From Plectosphaerella cucumerina (taxonomy: Eukaryota; Ascomycota; Sordariomycetes; Glomerellales; Plectosphaerellaceae), in the NCBI GenBank assembly GCA_020746995.1, contig JAGPXD010000003.1, positions 1,426,001 through 1,490,000 on the forward strand: a stretch of DNA of 64,000 bases, read 5' to 3'. Every line of letters starts with the position of its first letter. The stretch's first letter is position 1. Position numbers and translations under genes: made by a program. Below the pieces are notes generated by a model that was given only the letters and a program-made list of their open reading frames with translations, did no database searches and was not told where the DNA came from. Below are positions 34,110 to 43,841 of the stretch, piece after piece.

Positions 34110-35719
34110 ATGGCCAAAGTCGTGACATTAACAGAGCGTGAGTTGAAGCCACTTCTTGTGAGACCCTCACTGACCTTCCGCAGTCCAAGCTCGCCAAAGT
34201 GAGAAAGAGTGCTGGCTCGCCGTCCATGGCAAGGTCTACGATGTCCGTCAACACCCCTGAAATCATCTCGCGACGGGGACTGACTTTGAATAGATCACAG
34301 CCTTCCTCCCAAATCACCCAGGAGGAAAGGAGATCATCCTCAGGAATGTCGGAAAGGACGCCTCGACAGCCTTTGACAGTGTCCACCCGCCCGAGCTGAT
34401 CGAGGAATACCTCGACTCAACCAAGCTCATCGGCACATTCGAGGACACTCACCAAACTCCTTCAGAAGCTCCCCTTCCCAAAACACCAAGAAACCATCCC
34501 CCTCCAACACACATGCTCAGCATCGCCGAGATGGAAGAGCACGCCCTCAAAGTCCTCAGCCCCAAAGCTCTCTCCTACTACCCCTCCGCAACGGACGACG
34601 AGATCACAAAACACGTCAACAACACAACCTTCCGCTCCATCCTCCTCCGCCCCCGCGTCTTCGTCGACTGCACCACCTGCTCCCTCTCCACAACCATCCT
34701 CGGTAACCCCGTCAGCCTCCCCATCTTCATCGCTCCCGCGGCAATGGCCAAGCTCGCCCATCCCATCGGCGAAGCCGGCATCGCCTCGGCCTGCTCCCGC
34801 TTCGGCGCCCTCCAAATCATCAGCAAGAACGCGTCCATGTCCCCTGCCGACATCGTCCGCGCTGGTCCAAATGCCGTCTTCGCATGGCAGCTTTACGTCC
34901 TAAAGGACATACAGGCGACAGAGCGGACGCTGGCGCAGATCCGCGCCATCCCGCAGATCAAGTTCATCGTGCTGACGCTCGACGCCCCCTTCCCCGGGAA
35001 ACGCGAGGCGGATGAGCGCTTCAAGATGGCCGAGGTGGCTGCCGGAGGGCCGCCGCAGGCGTGGGGCACCGAGTCGGCGCTGACGTGGAGGAAGACGCTC
35101 GCGTGGCTGGCGACGCAGACGGATCTGCCGATTGTGCTGAAGGGCGTTCAGACGTATGAGGATGCCTATGCCGCCAGTCTTTTCACCAGCGTCAAGGGCA
35201 TTATCTTGTCGAATCATGGCGGGAGGGCGCTTGACACGACCACGACGCCGGTGCAGGTGCTCTTGGAGATGCGCAAGTATTGCCCGGAGGTGTTTGGCAA
35301 GTTGGACGTGTTGATCGATGGGGGGATTCGGAGGGGGACGGATGTTGTCAAGGCGCTGGCGCTAGGTGCCAAAGGCGTGGGATTGGGTCGGGCGGCGCTG
35401 TATGGCCTGGCTGTCGGGGGAGAGGAGGGCGTTCGCCGCGCGATGCAGAGTAAGTGGCGATCAATGTGTCTGTTGGTCGGATGATGCTGACTGTGGTAGT
35501 TTTGGCTGAGGAGACGGTTACGGCGATGAAGCTGCTCGGCGTCAAGTCGGTGGATGAGCTCGGCCCGCGACATGTAAGTCTGCTGCCGGCATGATTCTCG
35601 GCTCCGGATCCCACTGCTGACAGGGATGACAGATCAACACGGCTGCTCTCAAGTCGAGCCTTTTCGATGGAGATGCCGGCCTGGAAGAGGTTGAAAAAGT
35701 GTTGAGACATAAGCTGTGA
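34110..35719 (+). CDS. cytochrome b5 / FMN-dependent 2-hydroxyacid dehydrogenase (flavocytochrome b2-like)
   Basis: Oxidises an L-2-hydroxyacid, possibly L-lactate, passing electrons from FMN to the b5 heme. Five exons (34110-34137, 34184-34242, 34294-35449, 35500-35573, 35633-35719) give 467 aa. The b5 domain occupies residues 5-80, with heme histidines in FLPNHPGGKE and FDSVHPPEL. The FMN barrel holds the expected residues: the tyrosine of WQLYVLKD, LTLDAPFPGKREAD, the lysine of PIVLKGVQ, and the catalytic His and Arg in LSNHGGRALDT, then DVLIDGGIRRGTDVVKALALGA. Yeast Cyb2 has a long bipartite mitochondrial presequence. Here the b5 domain begins almost at residue 1, so cytosolic location is likely and the electron acceptor is uncertain. 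Substrate is inferred from family only. Confidence 0.9.
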
Positions 35720-35856
35720 GAGGGACCCAGTGGGCAAATTGATTTCCCGGGCGCACAGCAGCCCATCAAACTGGCCGGTGACCCATGTTCGAGGCACATG
35801 CCCTCTCCAAACTCAAAGCCCTTGCCATTTGCATCCCTTGTCTTGATACAGGCCCC

Positions 35857-36324
35857 TCATTTGCAGCGGATCCTCTTCGGCTTCGGGCGCAGGTCGCCCG
35901 GATCATAGAACACTAGGTATATCACATGATACCTCTCGTTCTTGTAGTACCTGAACGCCGTAGAGTTCTCCAGCGCATCTCCCATCTTGACCGAGGTATT
36001 GAGCGTCCCCAAAACCTCCATCGGCGGCTTGCCAATTTGGGCGGTGCTGACAATCCGGAAAGGCCATTTCGACTCAAAAACCTCGTTCGGGATGTCGTTC
36101 TCGTTCGCCGGTGTCATCGGATATATCGTCGGTAAAGACGTCGCCATCCACTGACGGATGGTCAGGTCGGCGTCGCGGCGGCTCGGCAGGTGCCAGGTAC
36201 CCAGGCGCCGTGTCACGATCGTCCCTGGCATATTGAACTCCAGCCATTCGTCTCTGTTTTCCTCCAGCTGCTGCCCTTCGGCGAGGTAAGCCATGATCTT
36301 GATGTCCGGTATGTACTGCGACAT
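35857..36324 (-). CDS. uncharacterised protein, possibly the 3' part of a nonsense-interrupted gene
   Basis: A 155-aa frame from an ATG at 36324 with balanced composition (DIKIMAYLAEGQQLEENRD, WHLPSRRDADLTIRQW, RYYKNERYHVIYLVFYDPG) that looks like a folded domain and not a shadow. I do not recognise the family. The same frame continues upstream past a TAA at 36361-36363: the residues before it read IAWLSYTPVPGDT and those after it EEIKRPTDHGG, which look like one continuous segment. The upstream portion (to 36792) has no ATG, so an intact gene would need a further 5' exon. No intron removes the stop. Either translation starts at 36324 or this is a pseudogene. The region contains no sign of a transposon. 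Confidence 0.5.
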   Translation of the reverse strand: MSQYIPDIKIMAYLAEGQQLEENRDEWLEFNMPGTIVTRRLGTWHLPSRRDADLTIRQWMATSLPTIYPMTPANENDIPNEVFESKWPFRIVSTAQIGKPPMEVLGTLNTSVKMGDALENSTAFRYYKNERYHVIYLVFYDPGDLRPKPKRIRCK

Positions 36325-37198
36325 CGAACCGCCATGGTCGGTGGGCCTCTTGATCTCCTCTTAGGTGTCTCCTGGCACCGGCGTGTAGGACAGCCACGCG
36401 ATTGGGGGCCCATCGTAGGATCCGATTCGCCTATGTGGCTCCTCTGATTCCGCCGGTGCCGAAGCCGGAGCTGGCGCAGGAAGATGGCGGGTGCAAGAAG
36501 GCCCCGAGGAGGGCTGAGACTGACACGGGGGCACGCCGGCCACCTCGGGAAAAGCCCCGATGCTTTGGGCAACTTGGGGGTCTTTAATCGGTGGCCATAC
36601 GACGCCGCAGTACGCGCAGTCTCTCGAACCGGGACGCGCCTCCGGGACGCGCCTCCCGGATGAAGCTATGGAGGGCTCTGTGCTCTGTCCATTACGTGTA
36701 GGGGATCCTCTGGCAATGTCTCGGGAATTCGTAAATCGGCAACTGGATAGGAAAGTGGTCAGCAGATGAAAGATCCAGGAAGTTTGGGACACAAACGCTG
36801 CCTGTGCTGGTTTGTAGTCCGCCGGCTGTTGAACGTTCAGAAGCGGACGAAGGTGACGTTATCGGCGGGACGCGTCGATTCGCGACGCCACTGATCATGT
36901 TCTCCACGCGCACGGACATCAACGTACTAGGCAAGCTTTCGCTGACAGAGATGACCTTCGACAGGGAGTACTCCTCCTAGAACAATGAAGTCATTGACAA
37001 CATCGACGACTCCGAGTCGGCAGCGGCAGACAACTGAGGCCGTGTCCTACACACTTTTATCAAGAACGAAATCTCAACACAGAATGCATGAGAAATGAGA
37101 GACGCGATTCCGATGTCACGAGAAACAGACCACAGCTACATCCGTCATGCCAATTATCACCAAAAAGCAAAATGTCAACCCTGGTGGGCTTGTAGGAA
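36325..37198. other. intergenic with an upstream continuation of the 36324 frame
   Basis: Positions 36364-36792 on the minus strand stay open in the same frame as the gene at 35857-36324 but contain no ATG. The rest holds nothing recognisable up to the tRNA. Confidence 0.45.
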
Positions 37199-37269
37199 TG
37201 CATTGCCTGGGAATCGAACCCAGGGCTCCCCGATGGCAACGGAGAATTTTACCACTAAACCAGCAATGC
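37199..37269 (-). tRNA. tRNA-Gly (GCC anticodon)
   Basis: 71 nt without intron. The acceptor stem GCATTGC pairs with GCAATGC and A is the discriminator base. The D arm lies in GGTTTAGTGGTAAAATT. The anticodon stem is CTCCG/CGGGG with loop TTGCCAT, so the anticodon is GCC. The T arm is CCTGGGTTCGATTCCCAGG, a perfect 5-bp stem. The A box (TGGTTTAGTGG) and B box (GGTTCGATTCC) serve as the internal RNA polymerase III promoter. Confidence 0.97.
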
Positions 37270-37808
37270 TTGTCTTCCTGATGGATGGGGAGCGGAGATG
37301 GGCTCGGCCCTCATTACCCCATACAGACCTTCTTGCCTCTGTCGAGCAGACATCGTGGTGGATTCATGTGCATGAGTGGGTCAAGTGGATAGGGGAGACA
37401 TCGAGGAAGCTTCAAGACGGCTGGACTCACCGAAGATGATGCATGTCCTGTACGTTCAGTTCGTGGACAATCATGCCCGAAGCACTGCTGTGCCGCAGAC
37501 GAGGGAAATATGCACCAACTCAGTGAATAGGAAATCCTTCGTAATCTGGCAAGAGGGGACTTGCCTTACGGCTAAAGACCTGCAGCAATTCACTTACCAA
37601 GTTGTCGGGATTCAGGAGAAGGAACTCCTTGGTGGTGCCTATAAAAGGGACGTCGAGTTTCTTTCCAGCTTAAGCTTCCTACAACCTCTCGGAATCCTAC
37701 AACAGAGACCTCACTTCAGCAAGCCTCTCTAGAACAGCTCAAAACTTTGCTGCCTGCTATCATTCCTCCTTTCCTACATCCTCAAGCAACACTTCCCAGT
37801 CGCCTATC
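37270..37808. other. promoter region of the Hce2 effector gene
   Basis: 539 bp between the tRNA and the effector start. It carries a good TATA box (listed) followed by a C/T-rich leader. No other feature recognised. Confidence 0.55.
37640..37647 (+). promoter_or_regulatory. TATA box of the Hce2 gene
   Basis: TATAAAAG, a strong match, about 165 nt upstream of the ATG at 37809 and followed by a CT-rich leader. Sequence evidence only. Confidence 0.6.
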
Positions 37809-38502
37809 ATGAAGACCTCTACTCTTCTCCTCCCCCTCTACCCCCTTCTCGGCCTCGCCGCCACCATCAAGAACCGCGAGCCTGCCGCCAACGCCGCAGT
37901 CGACGTCGTCACCTACCACCCCTACACCCCCGGCGGCCGCACCCAGTACTGCGGCGACACTGCCGTATTCAAGGTCACCACCATGGCCAACTCGCCCCTC
38001 GTCGCCGACTGCTCCGCTCTCGCCAAGCACTTCGTCCCCATTCTGTACCGTTACCCCCGAGCTCTTTATTACCGTATTAGGCTGTGTCAGGAGTCGTTGG
38101 AGTCTGTCTCGCGAGTCGTTTTCCTTGCCACGTGGCTACCACGTGCTGCTACTGCAACGACTCCCAAGACAGACTCCCGATGACTCCTGATAAATCCGTA
38201 AAAGGAAATTACTGACTCCGCGTTATCGTAGGGGCTACTACACTCTCGACATCCCCGCCAACGACGACGGAATAAAGTGGCACCCCGTTGCCAGCCTGGG
38301 CACCTGCACCTTTGCCATCCGCACCAAGACGGAGGCTGCTGCCATCAAGCTCGATGTTGGCACCAACGACATCAGCTACCAGACCGGATCGGCGCTCTAC
38401 CTGGCCAAGGATGGCAAGCTTGAGGTTGGCGGCGGCGTCTGGTGCTTTGCCAAGGGACGGCACCAGGGTGTCGACTGGAAGCTGATCAAGACTGAGAAAT
38501 GA
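37809..38502 (+). CDS. secreted Hce2 (Ecp2-homologue) effector-like protein
   Basis: Two exons, 37809-38044 and 38232-38502, give 168 aa. A signal peptide is evident (MKTSTLLLPLYPLLGLAATI), then a mature region with four cysteines arranged as in the Hce2 domain: TQYCGDTAVF, SPLVADCSALAKHF, LGTCTFAIRT and GGGVWCFAKG. These would form two disulphides in the apoplast. Hce2 proteins are widespread fungal secreted proteins; some, like Cladosporium Ecp2, affect plant cells, but many are uncharacterised, and no activity is claimed here. The intron is 187 nt, more than twice the usual length in this window, because it contains an inverted-repeat insertion (38087-38190). If the intron is retained, translation ends after 124 aa, before the last two cysteines. 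Confidence 0.83.
38087..38190. repeat. fold-back (MITE-like) insertion inside the Hce2 intron
   Basis: Left arm 38087-38120 and right arm 38156-38190 are imperfect inverted repeats: TCAGGAGTC at both outer ends, AGTCTGTCT in the middle and GAGTCGTT at the inner ends, with about four mismatches and one 1-nt gap. The 35-nt loop has two CACGTG sites. No clear target-site duplication was found, so transposon origin is inferred from structure. It lies wholly within the intron. Confidence 0.75.
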
Positions 38503-39152
38503 GGAAGGCATTGGTACATGAAGAGAAAGGACTGCGTTCAAGAGGAAGTACAAGCTGGTGGGATGGGCAGCGCAAGTCGACTCAATCATCAGTGGGACAG
38601 CTGAGGTGGAGGTCAAAATTAATTTCACATGGCTTCGCTGAACTTGAAAATGCAGTGAAAGTGTGCCCGAGACTCGAGTAACTTGAGATGTCGGCTCGGT
38701 GTTCTCAGGAGGCAGACATCAAAACCCTCCAAGGTTCTGGCCGATGCTGGATTGCCGTGCCTTAGAGGCTCGAAACTCGACACCGAAATAGAACATCGCG
38801 ACGTACTATGTTGTTGATTTTCAACAAGCAACATCACCAATTGCATCCTACTCCTCATCCACTCACCGTCGAAACCGCGCTTGCGGTACCGAGCTCCCCG
38901 CCGATCCCCAGGCCCCTGTCTTTGGCGCCATCACCGGTGTAAGCACTAGACGGCTGACATGGTAAATTTGGGTGTCCCCGTTGTCTCGCGGCCATAATCA
39001 GCGAGCATCCATTGGCCAGCCCGGACTTTTGAATGCATCTCGGCTTGGTACAGCTTTCAGGGACGTCTACAAAAGGTGCTGGCATCCCCGTCTGAAGACC
39101 AGGGGCGGCCCCGTGGGATCCATGAATTAGCCACCAGCATATCAACACAAGA
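38503..39152. other. intergenic: promoter of the P450 gene
   Basis: 650 bp between two plus-strand genes. A short segment near 38880-38940 reads like coding sequence (a DPQAPVFGAITG-type stretch on the plus strand) but has no ATG or extension, so it is not called. Nothing else seen. Confidence 0.45.
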
Positions 39153-40799
39153 ATGGCATCTTTCATGCTCTTAGTGGGCCTCCTGGTCCTGTATCGAGTC
39201 GCACTTGTGGTGTACCGGCTGTATTTCCACCCGCTGGCCAAGTTCCCTGGACCGAAACTCGCAGGTTTGTTTTCCACCCCCCTGACCAAAGTAGCCCTCT
39301 GACACCAGTCCAGCTATCACTTCCTGGTATTGCATGTACCATGATTTCCATCGCGGCGGCCAGTACATGTTCGTCATTGAGGAGATGCACCGCCACTACG
39401 GTCCCATCGTGAGAACTATGCCCGGCGTCCTGCACGTCAACGACCCCGCCTTCATCGACACCCTCTACCCAGCGCAGACGCAGAGCCACCGCCGCGACCG
39501 CGCCTGGACGGTTCTGAACTTTTTCCAAGTCCACAAGTCGTCGCTCGCCACGGGCCCGCACGACCTGCACCGTCCCCGGCGCGCCGCCATCAGCCGCTTC
39601 TTCTCGCACCAGAACGTCCGCCTCCTCAGTCCTGTCATTGATCAGACTCTACGCGACCTATTGCGACGTATCGACGCTGTGGCTGGGGCGGACGAGGTCT
39701 TCTGCCTCGGCGACGCGTATGGTGCAGCTACTAAGGATGTAATTCAGCAGTACGCTCTTGGCGAGGGCCAAAAATGTCTGGACATGGATGACTTTAACGC
39801 CGACTTCTTCGCCGTGATGAAGCCCCGGCACATGGCGCATTTTGGTGTTCACTTCCACGCCATCCCGGCGGTGCTCGTGAAGATGCCGCCGGCCGTCTTC
39901 ACGTGGTTGAGCCCCCACATGGTCGGCTTCCTCAAATTCATCGATGTGGGTGTCCTTTCATCATGCGGGTTTTGGTTTTGGCCGCTGACGAAAACATGCA
40001 GGGCCTCACTACTGAGATTGAGCAGGTCAGGAAGGCCAAGGACGACCCCGAGGGCAAGACCATCTTCCACGAGCTTCTGCGGAGCGACATGCCCGAACAC
40101 GAGAAGGAGACAGAGCGCCTGGTCGATGAGGCGATGGTCCTCACCATCGCAGGGTCCGACACGACGGCCTCGACACTGGCGGCCCTGACGTGTCGCGTCC
40201 TATCTGATGAAGCCACCTTCCGCCGACTTCGCGACGAACTCGACTCCGTCATGCCGGACCCCGACCAGCCGCCTGAGCCGGCTAAGCTCGACGCCCTGCC
40301 GTACCTGAACGCTCTGATCGAGGAGTCGCTGCGCTACTACCCTAGCGCGACGCATCGCCAGGACCGCGTCGCCACCGACGAAGACATGGTGTACGAGTAT
40401 CCCGGCGGCGGGCGCAGCGTCTTGATTCCCCGGGGCACGCCGGTCGGAATGACAGCGCGCATCGTGAACCGACACCCAGCTCTGTACGGGGAGGACGCCG
40501 AGGCGTTCCGCCCGGAGAGGTTCATCGAGAATCCTAGGCTGATGAGGAAGGGCCTGACTTTCTCCAAGGGTGGGAGGCAGTGTCTGGGAATGAATCTGGC
40601 GTACCAGGAGCTGCAGACATTCACGGCGGGGATATTTCGCAAGTACTCCGTGTTCGACCCCGAAGCGAGTGTGCAGAAGGGACCGACGCTGGAGCTGTGG
40701 GAGACGACTTTGGAGGATGTTGAGATTTATGCGGACTTTGTGACGCCGGGATATCGGCCGGAGAGCAAGGGTGTTCGGGTGAAGGTGCGGCGAGAGTAA
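39153..40799 (+). CDS. cytochrome P450 monooxygenase
   Basis: Three exons, 39153-39264, 39314-39945 and 40002-40799, give 513 aa. An N-terminal membrane anchor (FMLLVGLLVLYRVALVVYRL) is followed by the Pro-rich hinge FHPLAKFPGPKLA, as in microsomal P450s of the ER. Standard motifs: I helix AGSDTTAST, ExxR in EESLRYYP, the FRPERF (PERF) motif and the heme loop FSKGGRQCLGMNLA with the thiolate Cys near residue 439. The HYGPIVR and DPAFIDTLYP segments resemble P450s of the trichodiene oxygenase-like fungal group, but substrate cannot be inferred. No terpene cyclase, PKS or NRPS gene lies nearby, so a biosynthetic cluster is not supported. Donors GTTTGT and GTGGGT. Confidence 0.92.
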
Positions 40800-41341
40800 G
40801 TATGGGGAGCGCCTGGGCGTCAAGTGCAAGTTTGAGGTATCCTAGATCATGTCCAGGAACAGACACTGCAACCAGGACCGGTCGATGCCAGCAATGGATT
40901 CGGAAGTAATGCCGTGTGTTGTGGTGAATTGAAGCGACCCCTGAAGCCCGCTGCCGAGCGCCGAGTCAGCCCCTGAGACTCACCAAGTGGGCCCTGTCAA
41001 ACCCATGTCGACAACAGGGCGCGCCCGGAATCTCTTCCCGTCGCTAGTCTCGCGGGGAGCCATCGGGAATGTTCTACGCGCTCGAAAAAATATTCAGCTA
41101 GCGCTTACCTTGTCATCGATCTCAACGTCCGCATCCTTCTCGGCGCTGGCTCGGCGCTGAAATCTGGAAGATACAAGTACAAAGCTGCAATGCGCCCACG
41201 CAGATTGACCACAACTTGAACTGACTCGGACCATTGACAAAACCCGAGACCTCATAGACGATTGGGGTTCAAGATTCACCGCTTCTTCTGCACCAATCCA
41301 TCATCACACCTGACACAACATCGGAACCTCAAGCCAGAACA
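40800..41341. other. intergenic, promoter of the GNAT gene
   Basis: 542 bp between two plus-strand genes. A GGTTCAAGATTC near 41266 resembles a tRNA B box, but no cloverleaf can be drawn. Nothing else seen. Confidence 0.45.
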
Positions 41342-41896
41342 ATGGCAGTGACAGAATCATCCCCCGCGGCCAAGCCCCAGATTCAAATCCGCAATGCCAC
41401 AGACGCCGACATCCCGGCCATCATCAAGCTCGGCCGACGCGTCTTCACAAAATCCTTCGGCCACTCTGTCGAGCCGCATGAGCTCCAGGCCTACCTCGAC
41501 AGCGCCTATACAGTCGCCGCTATAACCAAAGACTTCGAGGACCCCGACCGGGACACCATCGTCGCCACAACAGACGACGGCCGCCTCGCGGGCTTCGCCA
41601 TGCTGACGCGAAACTCTGTCGAGCCGTGCGTCAAGGACGTCGAAAAGACAGTCGAGCTGCAGCGCATCTACGTCGACGACACACTGCAAGGCTGCGGTGT
41701 GGGCGGGAAGCTGTCGCGGGCCATTGACGATATGGCACGGGAGCAGGGTTTCGCCAATATCTGGCTGGGGGTATGGGAGGAGAATCTGATCGCGCAGAGG
41801 GCGTATGAGAGGTGGGGGTACGCAAAGGTCGGGAAGCACGACTTTGCTGTTGGCCCGGTGGTGCAGACGGATGACATTATGCTCAAGAAGTTGTAG
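41342..41896 (+). CDS. GNAT-family N-acetyltransferase
   Basis: Single exon, 184 aa. Transfers an acetyl group from acetyl-CoA to an amine; the acceptor is unknown. The fold begins at about residue 15 (IQIRNATDADIPAIIKLGRR). The acetyl-CoA-binding motif A is clear: the beta-4 strand VELQRIYVD, the pyrophosphate loop QGCGVGGKL and the following helix, then ENLIAQRAYERWGYAKVGKH for motif B. The sequence resembles small stand-alone acetyltransferases of the RimI/spermidine-acetyltransferase-like group, so polyamines or amino acids are possible acceptors, but this is not shown. It ends convergently, 132 bp from the Zn2Cys6 gene. Given the amine-catabolism genes further right, a polyamine link is tempting but unproven. 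Confidence 0.87.
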   Translation: MAVTESSPAAKPQIQIRNATDADIPAIIKLGRRVFTKSFGHSVEPHELQAYLDSAYTVAAITKDFEDPDRDTIVATTDDGRLAGFAMLTRNSVEPCVKDVEKTVELQRIYVDDTLQGCGVGGKLSRAIDDMAREQGFANIWLGVWEENLIAQRAYERWGYAKVGKHDFAVGPVVQTDDIMLKKL

Positions 41897-42028
41897 GGTT
41901 GAGTATGGGAGTCGAGTGACTTCATTATTGTATCAGGCGTTTGATAGATATCTCAGGAAGGCATCGGCCTCCGGGCATAGAACATGATTTGAATTTTGCA
42001 ACCCTCCGACCATATCTGCGCAACGGGG

Positions 42029-43489
42029 CTACAGCACAACAGCATACGGACTCAGATAGCCAAACATGGTCCGCCAGGACATGGCATCCGGGTCGCCGCG
42101 CCAGACATCACGCAGGGCGACGCCAATGGCGCGGACGGAGCCGAAGCGCATGTCGTCAAAGATGCTCCCGACCATGTCAGCCACGGCTTCCCTGCGCTTC
42201 GGGGACTGTGCGTGCGCGCCGGCGACATAGAGCGGGAAGATGACGCAGTGGAAGATGTTGGAGGAGCGCGGGACTTCGAACAACCCGTCCAGACAGGAGT
42301 CGACGTGCTGCTGAACCAGGGGGTGGTAGGCTGAGAGGCCGCAGACGACGCGGTACATGTAGATGAGGGCAGTTTGTTGGAAGGCGCGGACGAGTTTGAA
42401 AGCCTCGACTGCCTCGATGTCGCCGGGGGCGGGCGTGCTCGGGGGAGAGGAAGTGGTGGTTTCGGGGCTGCCGGTGCCGGTGCCGTCAAGGTCTTCTGGC
42501 GTGAGAGGGGCGTAGATGGGCTGGAGACGGAGCTCAAAGTCGCGGACACGGTCAACGGAAAGAATCTCGACGCCAGATCGCAGCTCGTCGTGGTAGATAG
42601 CCAGGGCGGCCATATCCTCAAAGACGGCGGCGAGAGAGCAGCGGCCGAGGGGGTCACGACCCCACCAGACCGAAGACTTGTCGATGATGGGCCAGAGGTC
42701 CGGCGCAAACGCAGGTGTGCGCTCCTGTAGCAGGGCGGTTGTAAGGTCGGTCGAGGCAAACTCGGAGAGCAACATGTCCATGGACTCATGGCCGCGACCA
42801 ATAACGGCCGGGAGACCCCCTAGCTGTGCGAGAATGGCGAGGACGCCGTGCGAGTGTTTGAGGGTGGCGGAGGTGGCGGAACCCTCGACGAAGCCGTCGT
42901 GGAGGTAGAGCAGGAGTACGGCGAAGAGAAGCGTCGGCAGCATGTCGCTGCGTTTGTTGCAGACGCCGTCAACGTGGGCGCGCAGGACCTGGAGGCACTC
43001 GGACCTTGCGGGGGTGATGAGCTCCTCGCCGCGGCCGTCCTGCAGATATCGGTGCGATGCGGCGAAGACGCACATGGACAGCATGACGACGCGGTGCTGC
43101 ATGGCGAAGGGCGTCGGCGGAGCGCAAGGGTCGGGAACGGTGGTGAGGAGGGGCCAGACGCGGCCCTGGAAGTAACCCAGGGCGCGCTGCTCATCGTTGA
43201 CGAGGGGTCGCTGGATGGTGCGCATGGCGCGAGAGGCGGCGGCCGCGAAGGTGACAGAGGCAGCGCCGGGGCTAGTGACGGCACCGCCGCCCGAGGACGT
43301 CAAGGCGGACGCATCAGCGAGGGCGACGCTGGGGCGAGTGCTCCAGCGGATGAGGCGGGTGTTGTAATCGCAGGAGGCGCCGGCGGCGACGCAACGTTGG
43401 CACACGGGCTTGGCGAGATCGCACTTTACGCGGCGTTTCTTGCAGGGCCAGCAGGAGCCCTGAACAACCCTGACGCGCTGCGAGGGCAT
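42029..43489 (-). CDS. Zn2Cys6 fungal transcription factor
   Basis: Single exon, 486 aa. The binuclear zinc cluster is at the N-terminus with Cys13, 16, 23, 30, 33 and 40 (CX2CX6CX6CX2CX6C) and the basic stretch KKRRVKC that contacts DNA, usually CGG triplets. The remaining 400 residues form the helical, weakly conserved regulatory domain of this class (MLSMCVFAASHRYLQDGRG, MLPTLLFAVLLLYLHDGFVE, ALIYMYRVVCGLSAYHPLVQ). There is no classic fungal-specific middle-homology signature I can point to. Predicted nuclear. It lies downstream of the aldehyde dehydrogenase gene, separated by a MITE-like element that sits about 350 bp upstream of this start. A local regulator role for the amine genes is possible but rests only on position. 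Confidence 0.88.
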   Translation of the reverse strand: MPSQRVRVVQGSCWPCKKRRVKCDLAKPVCQRCVAAGASCDYNTRLIRWSTRPSVALADASALTSSGGGAVTSPGAASVTFAAAASRAMRTIQRPLVNDEQRALGYFQGRVWPLLTTVPDPCAPPTPFAMQHRVVMLSMCVFAASHRYLQDGRGEELITPARSECLQVLRAHVDGVCNKRSDMLPTLLFAVLLLYLHDGFVEGSATSATLKHSHGVLAILAQLGGLPAVIGRGHESMDMLLSEFASTDLTTALLQERTPAFAPDLWPIIDKSSVWWGRDPLGRCSLAAVFEDMAALAIYHDELRSGVEILSVDRVRDFELRLQPIYAPLTPEDLDGTGTGSPETTTSSPPSTPAPGDIEAVEAFKLVRAFQQTALIYMYRVVCGLSAYHPLVQQHVDSCLDGLFEVPRSSNIFHCVIFPLYVAGAHAQSPKRREAVADMVGSIFDDMRFGSVRAIGVALRDVWRGDPDAMSWRTMFGYLSPYAVVL

Positions 43490-43841
43490 ATTTCGGGGGA
43501 GAGGAGGAGTATCGGGAGGTGGTGGTGTTGGCGATCAACGACGGGCCGAGACCCAATTCTGGAGATGGTAAAAGAAGACGCGGGTATCGGCAAACACCAT
43601 AACTCTGAGCGCTCGAGAGCGGCGAGCAGCCTGAGGTGTGTGATTGGAGAGGGCGAAGTCAATCGGGGAGGGGAGCTGAGGCGCTGTGTCGGCAGGCGGT
43701 CGAGGATGTGTTGGCGGTGGTGATGTTAGGGGATGGATTGGATTGGATTAGGAAGCAAATGGAAGCAATGGAGCACAGAGATGCGGAGGTTCGGGCAGAT
43801 CGGGGGGCTTCCGGTCGGGGCGGAGTCCCGCCGACACTGCA

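Noticed and set aside
38880..38950. A short coding-like segment reading DPQAPVFGAITG on the plus strand
   Set aside because: Only about 20 codons with no ATG, stop context or continuation; could be a gene relic but cannot be supported.
41215..41290. A tRNA-like B-box match
   Set aside because: GGTTCAAGATTC does not end in the required CC and neither an acceptor stem nor an anticodon arm can be formed around it.
39153..43489. A secondary-metabolite cluster (P450, acetyltransferase, Zn2Cys6 factor)
   Set aside because: No PKS, NRPS, terpene cyclase or other backbone enzyme is present in the whole window; these families are also common outside clusters.
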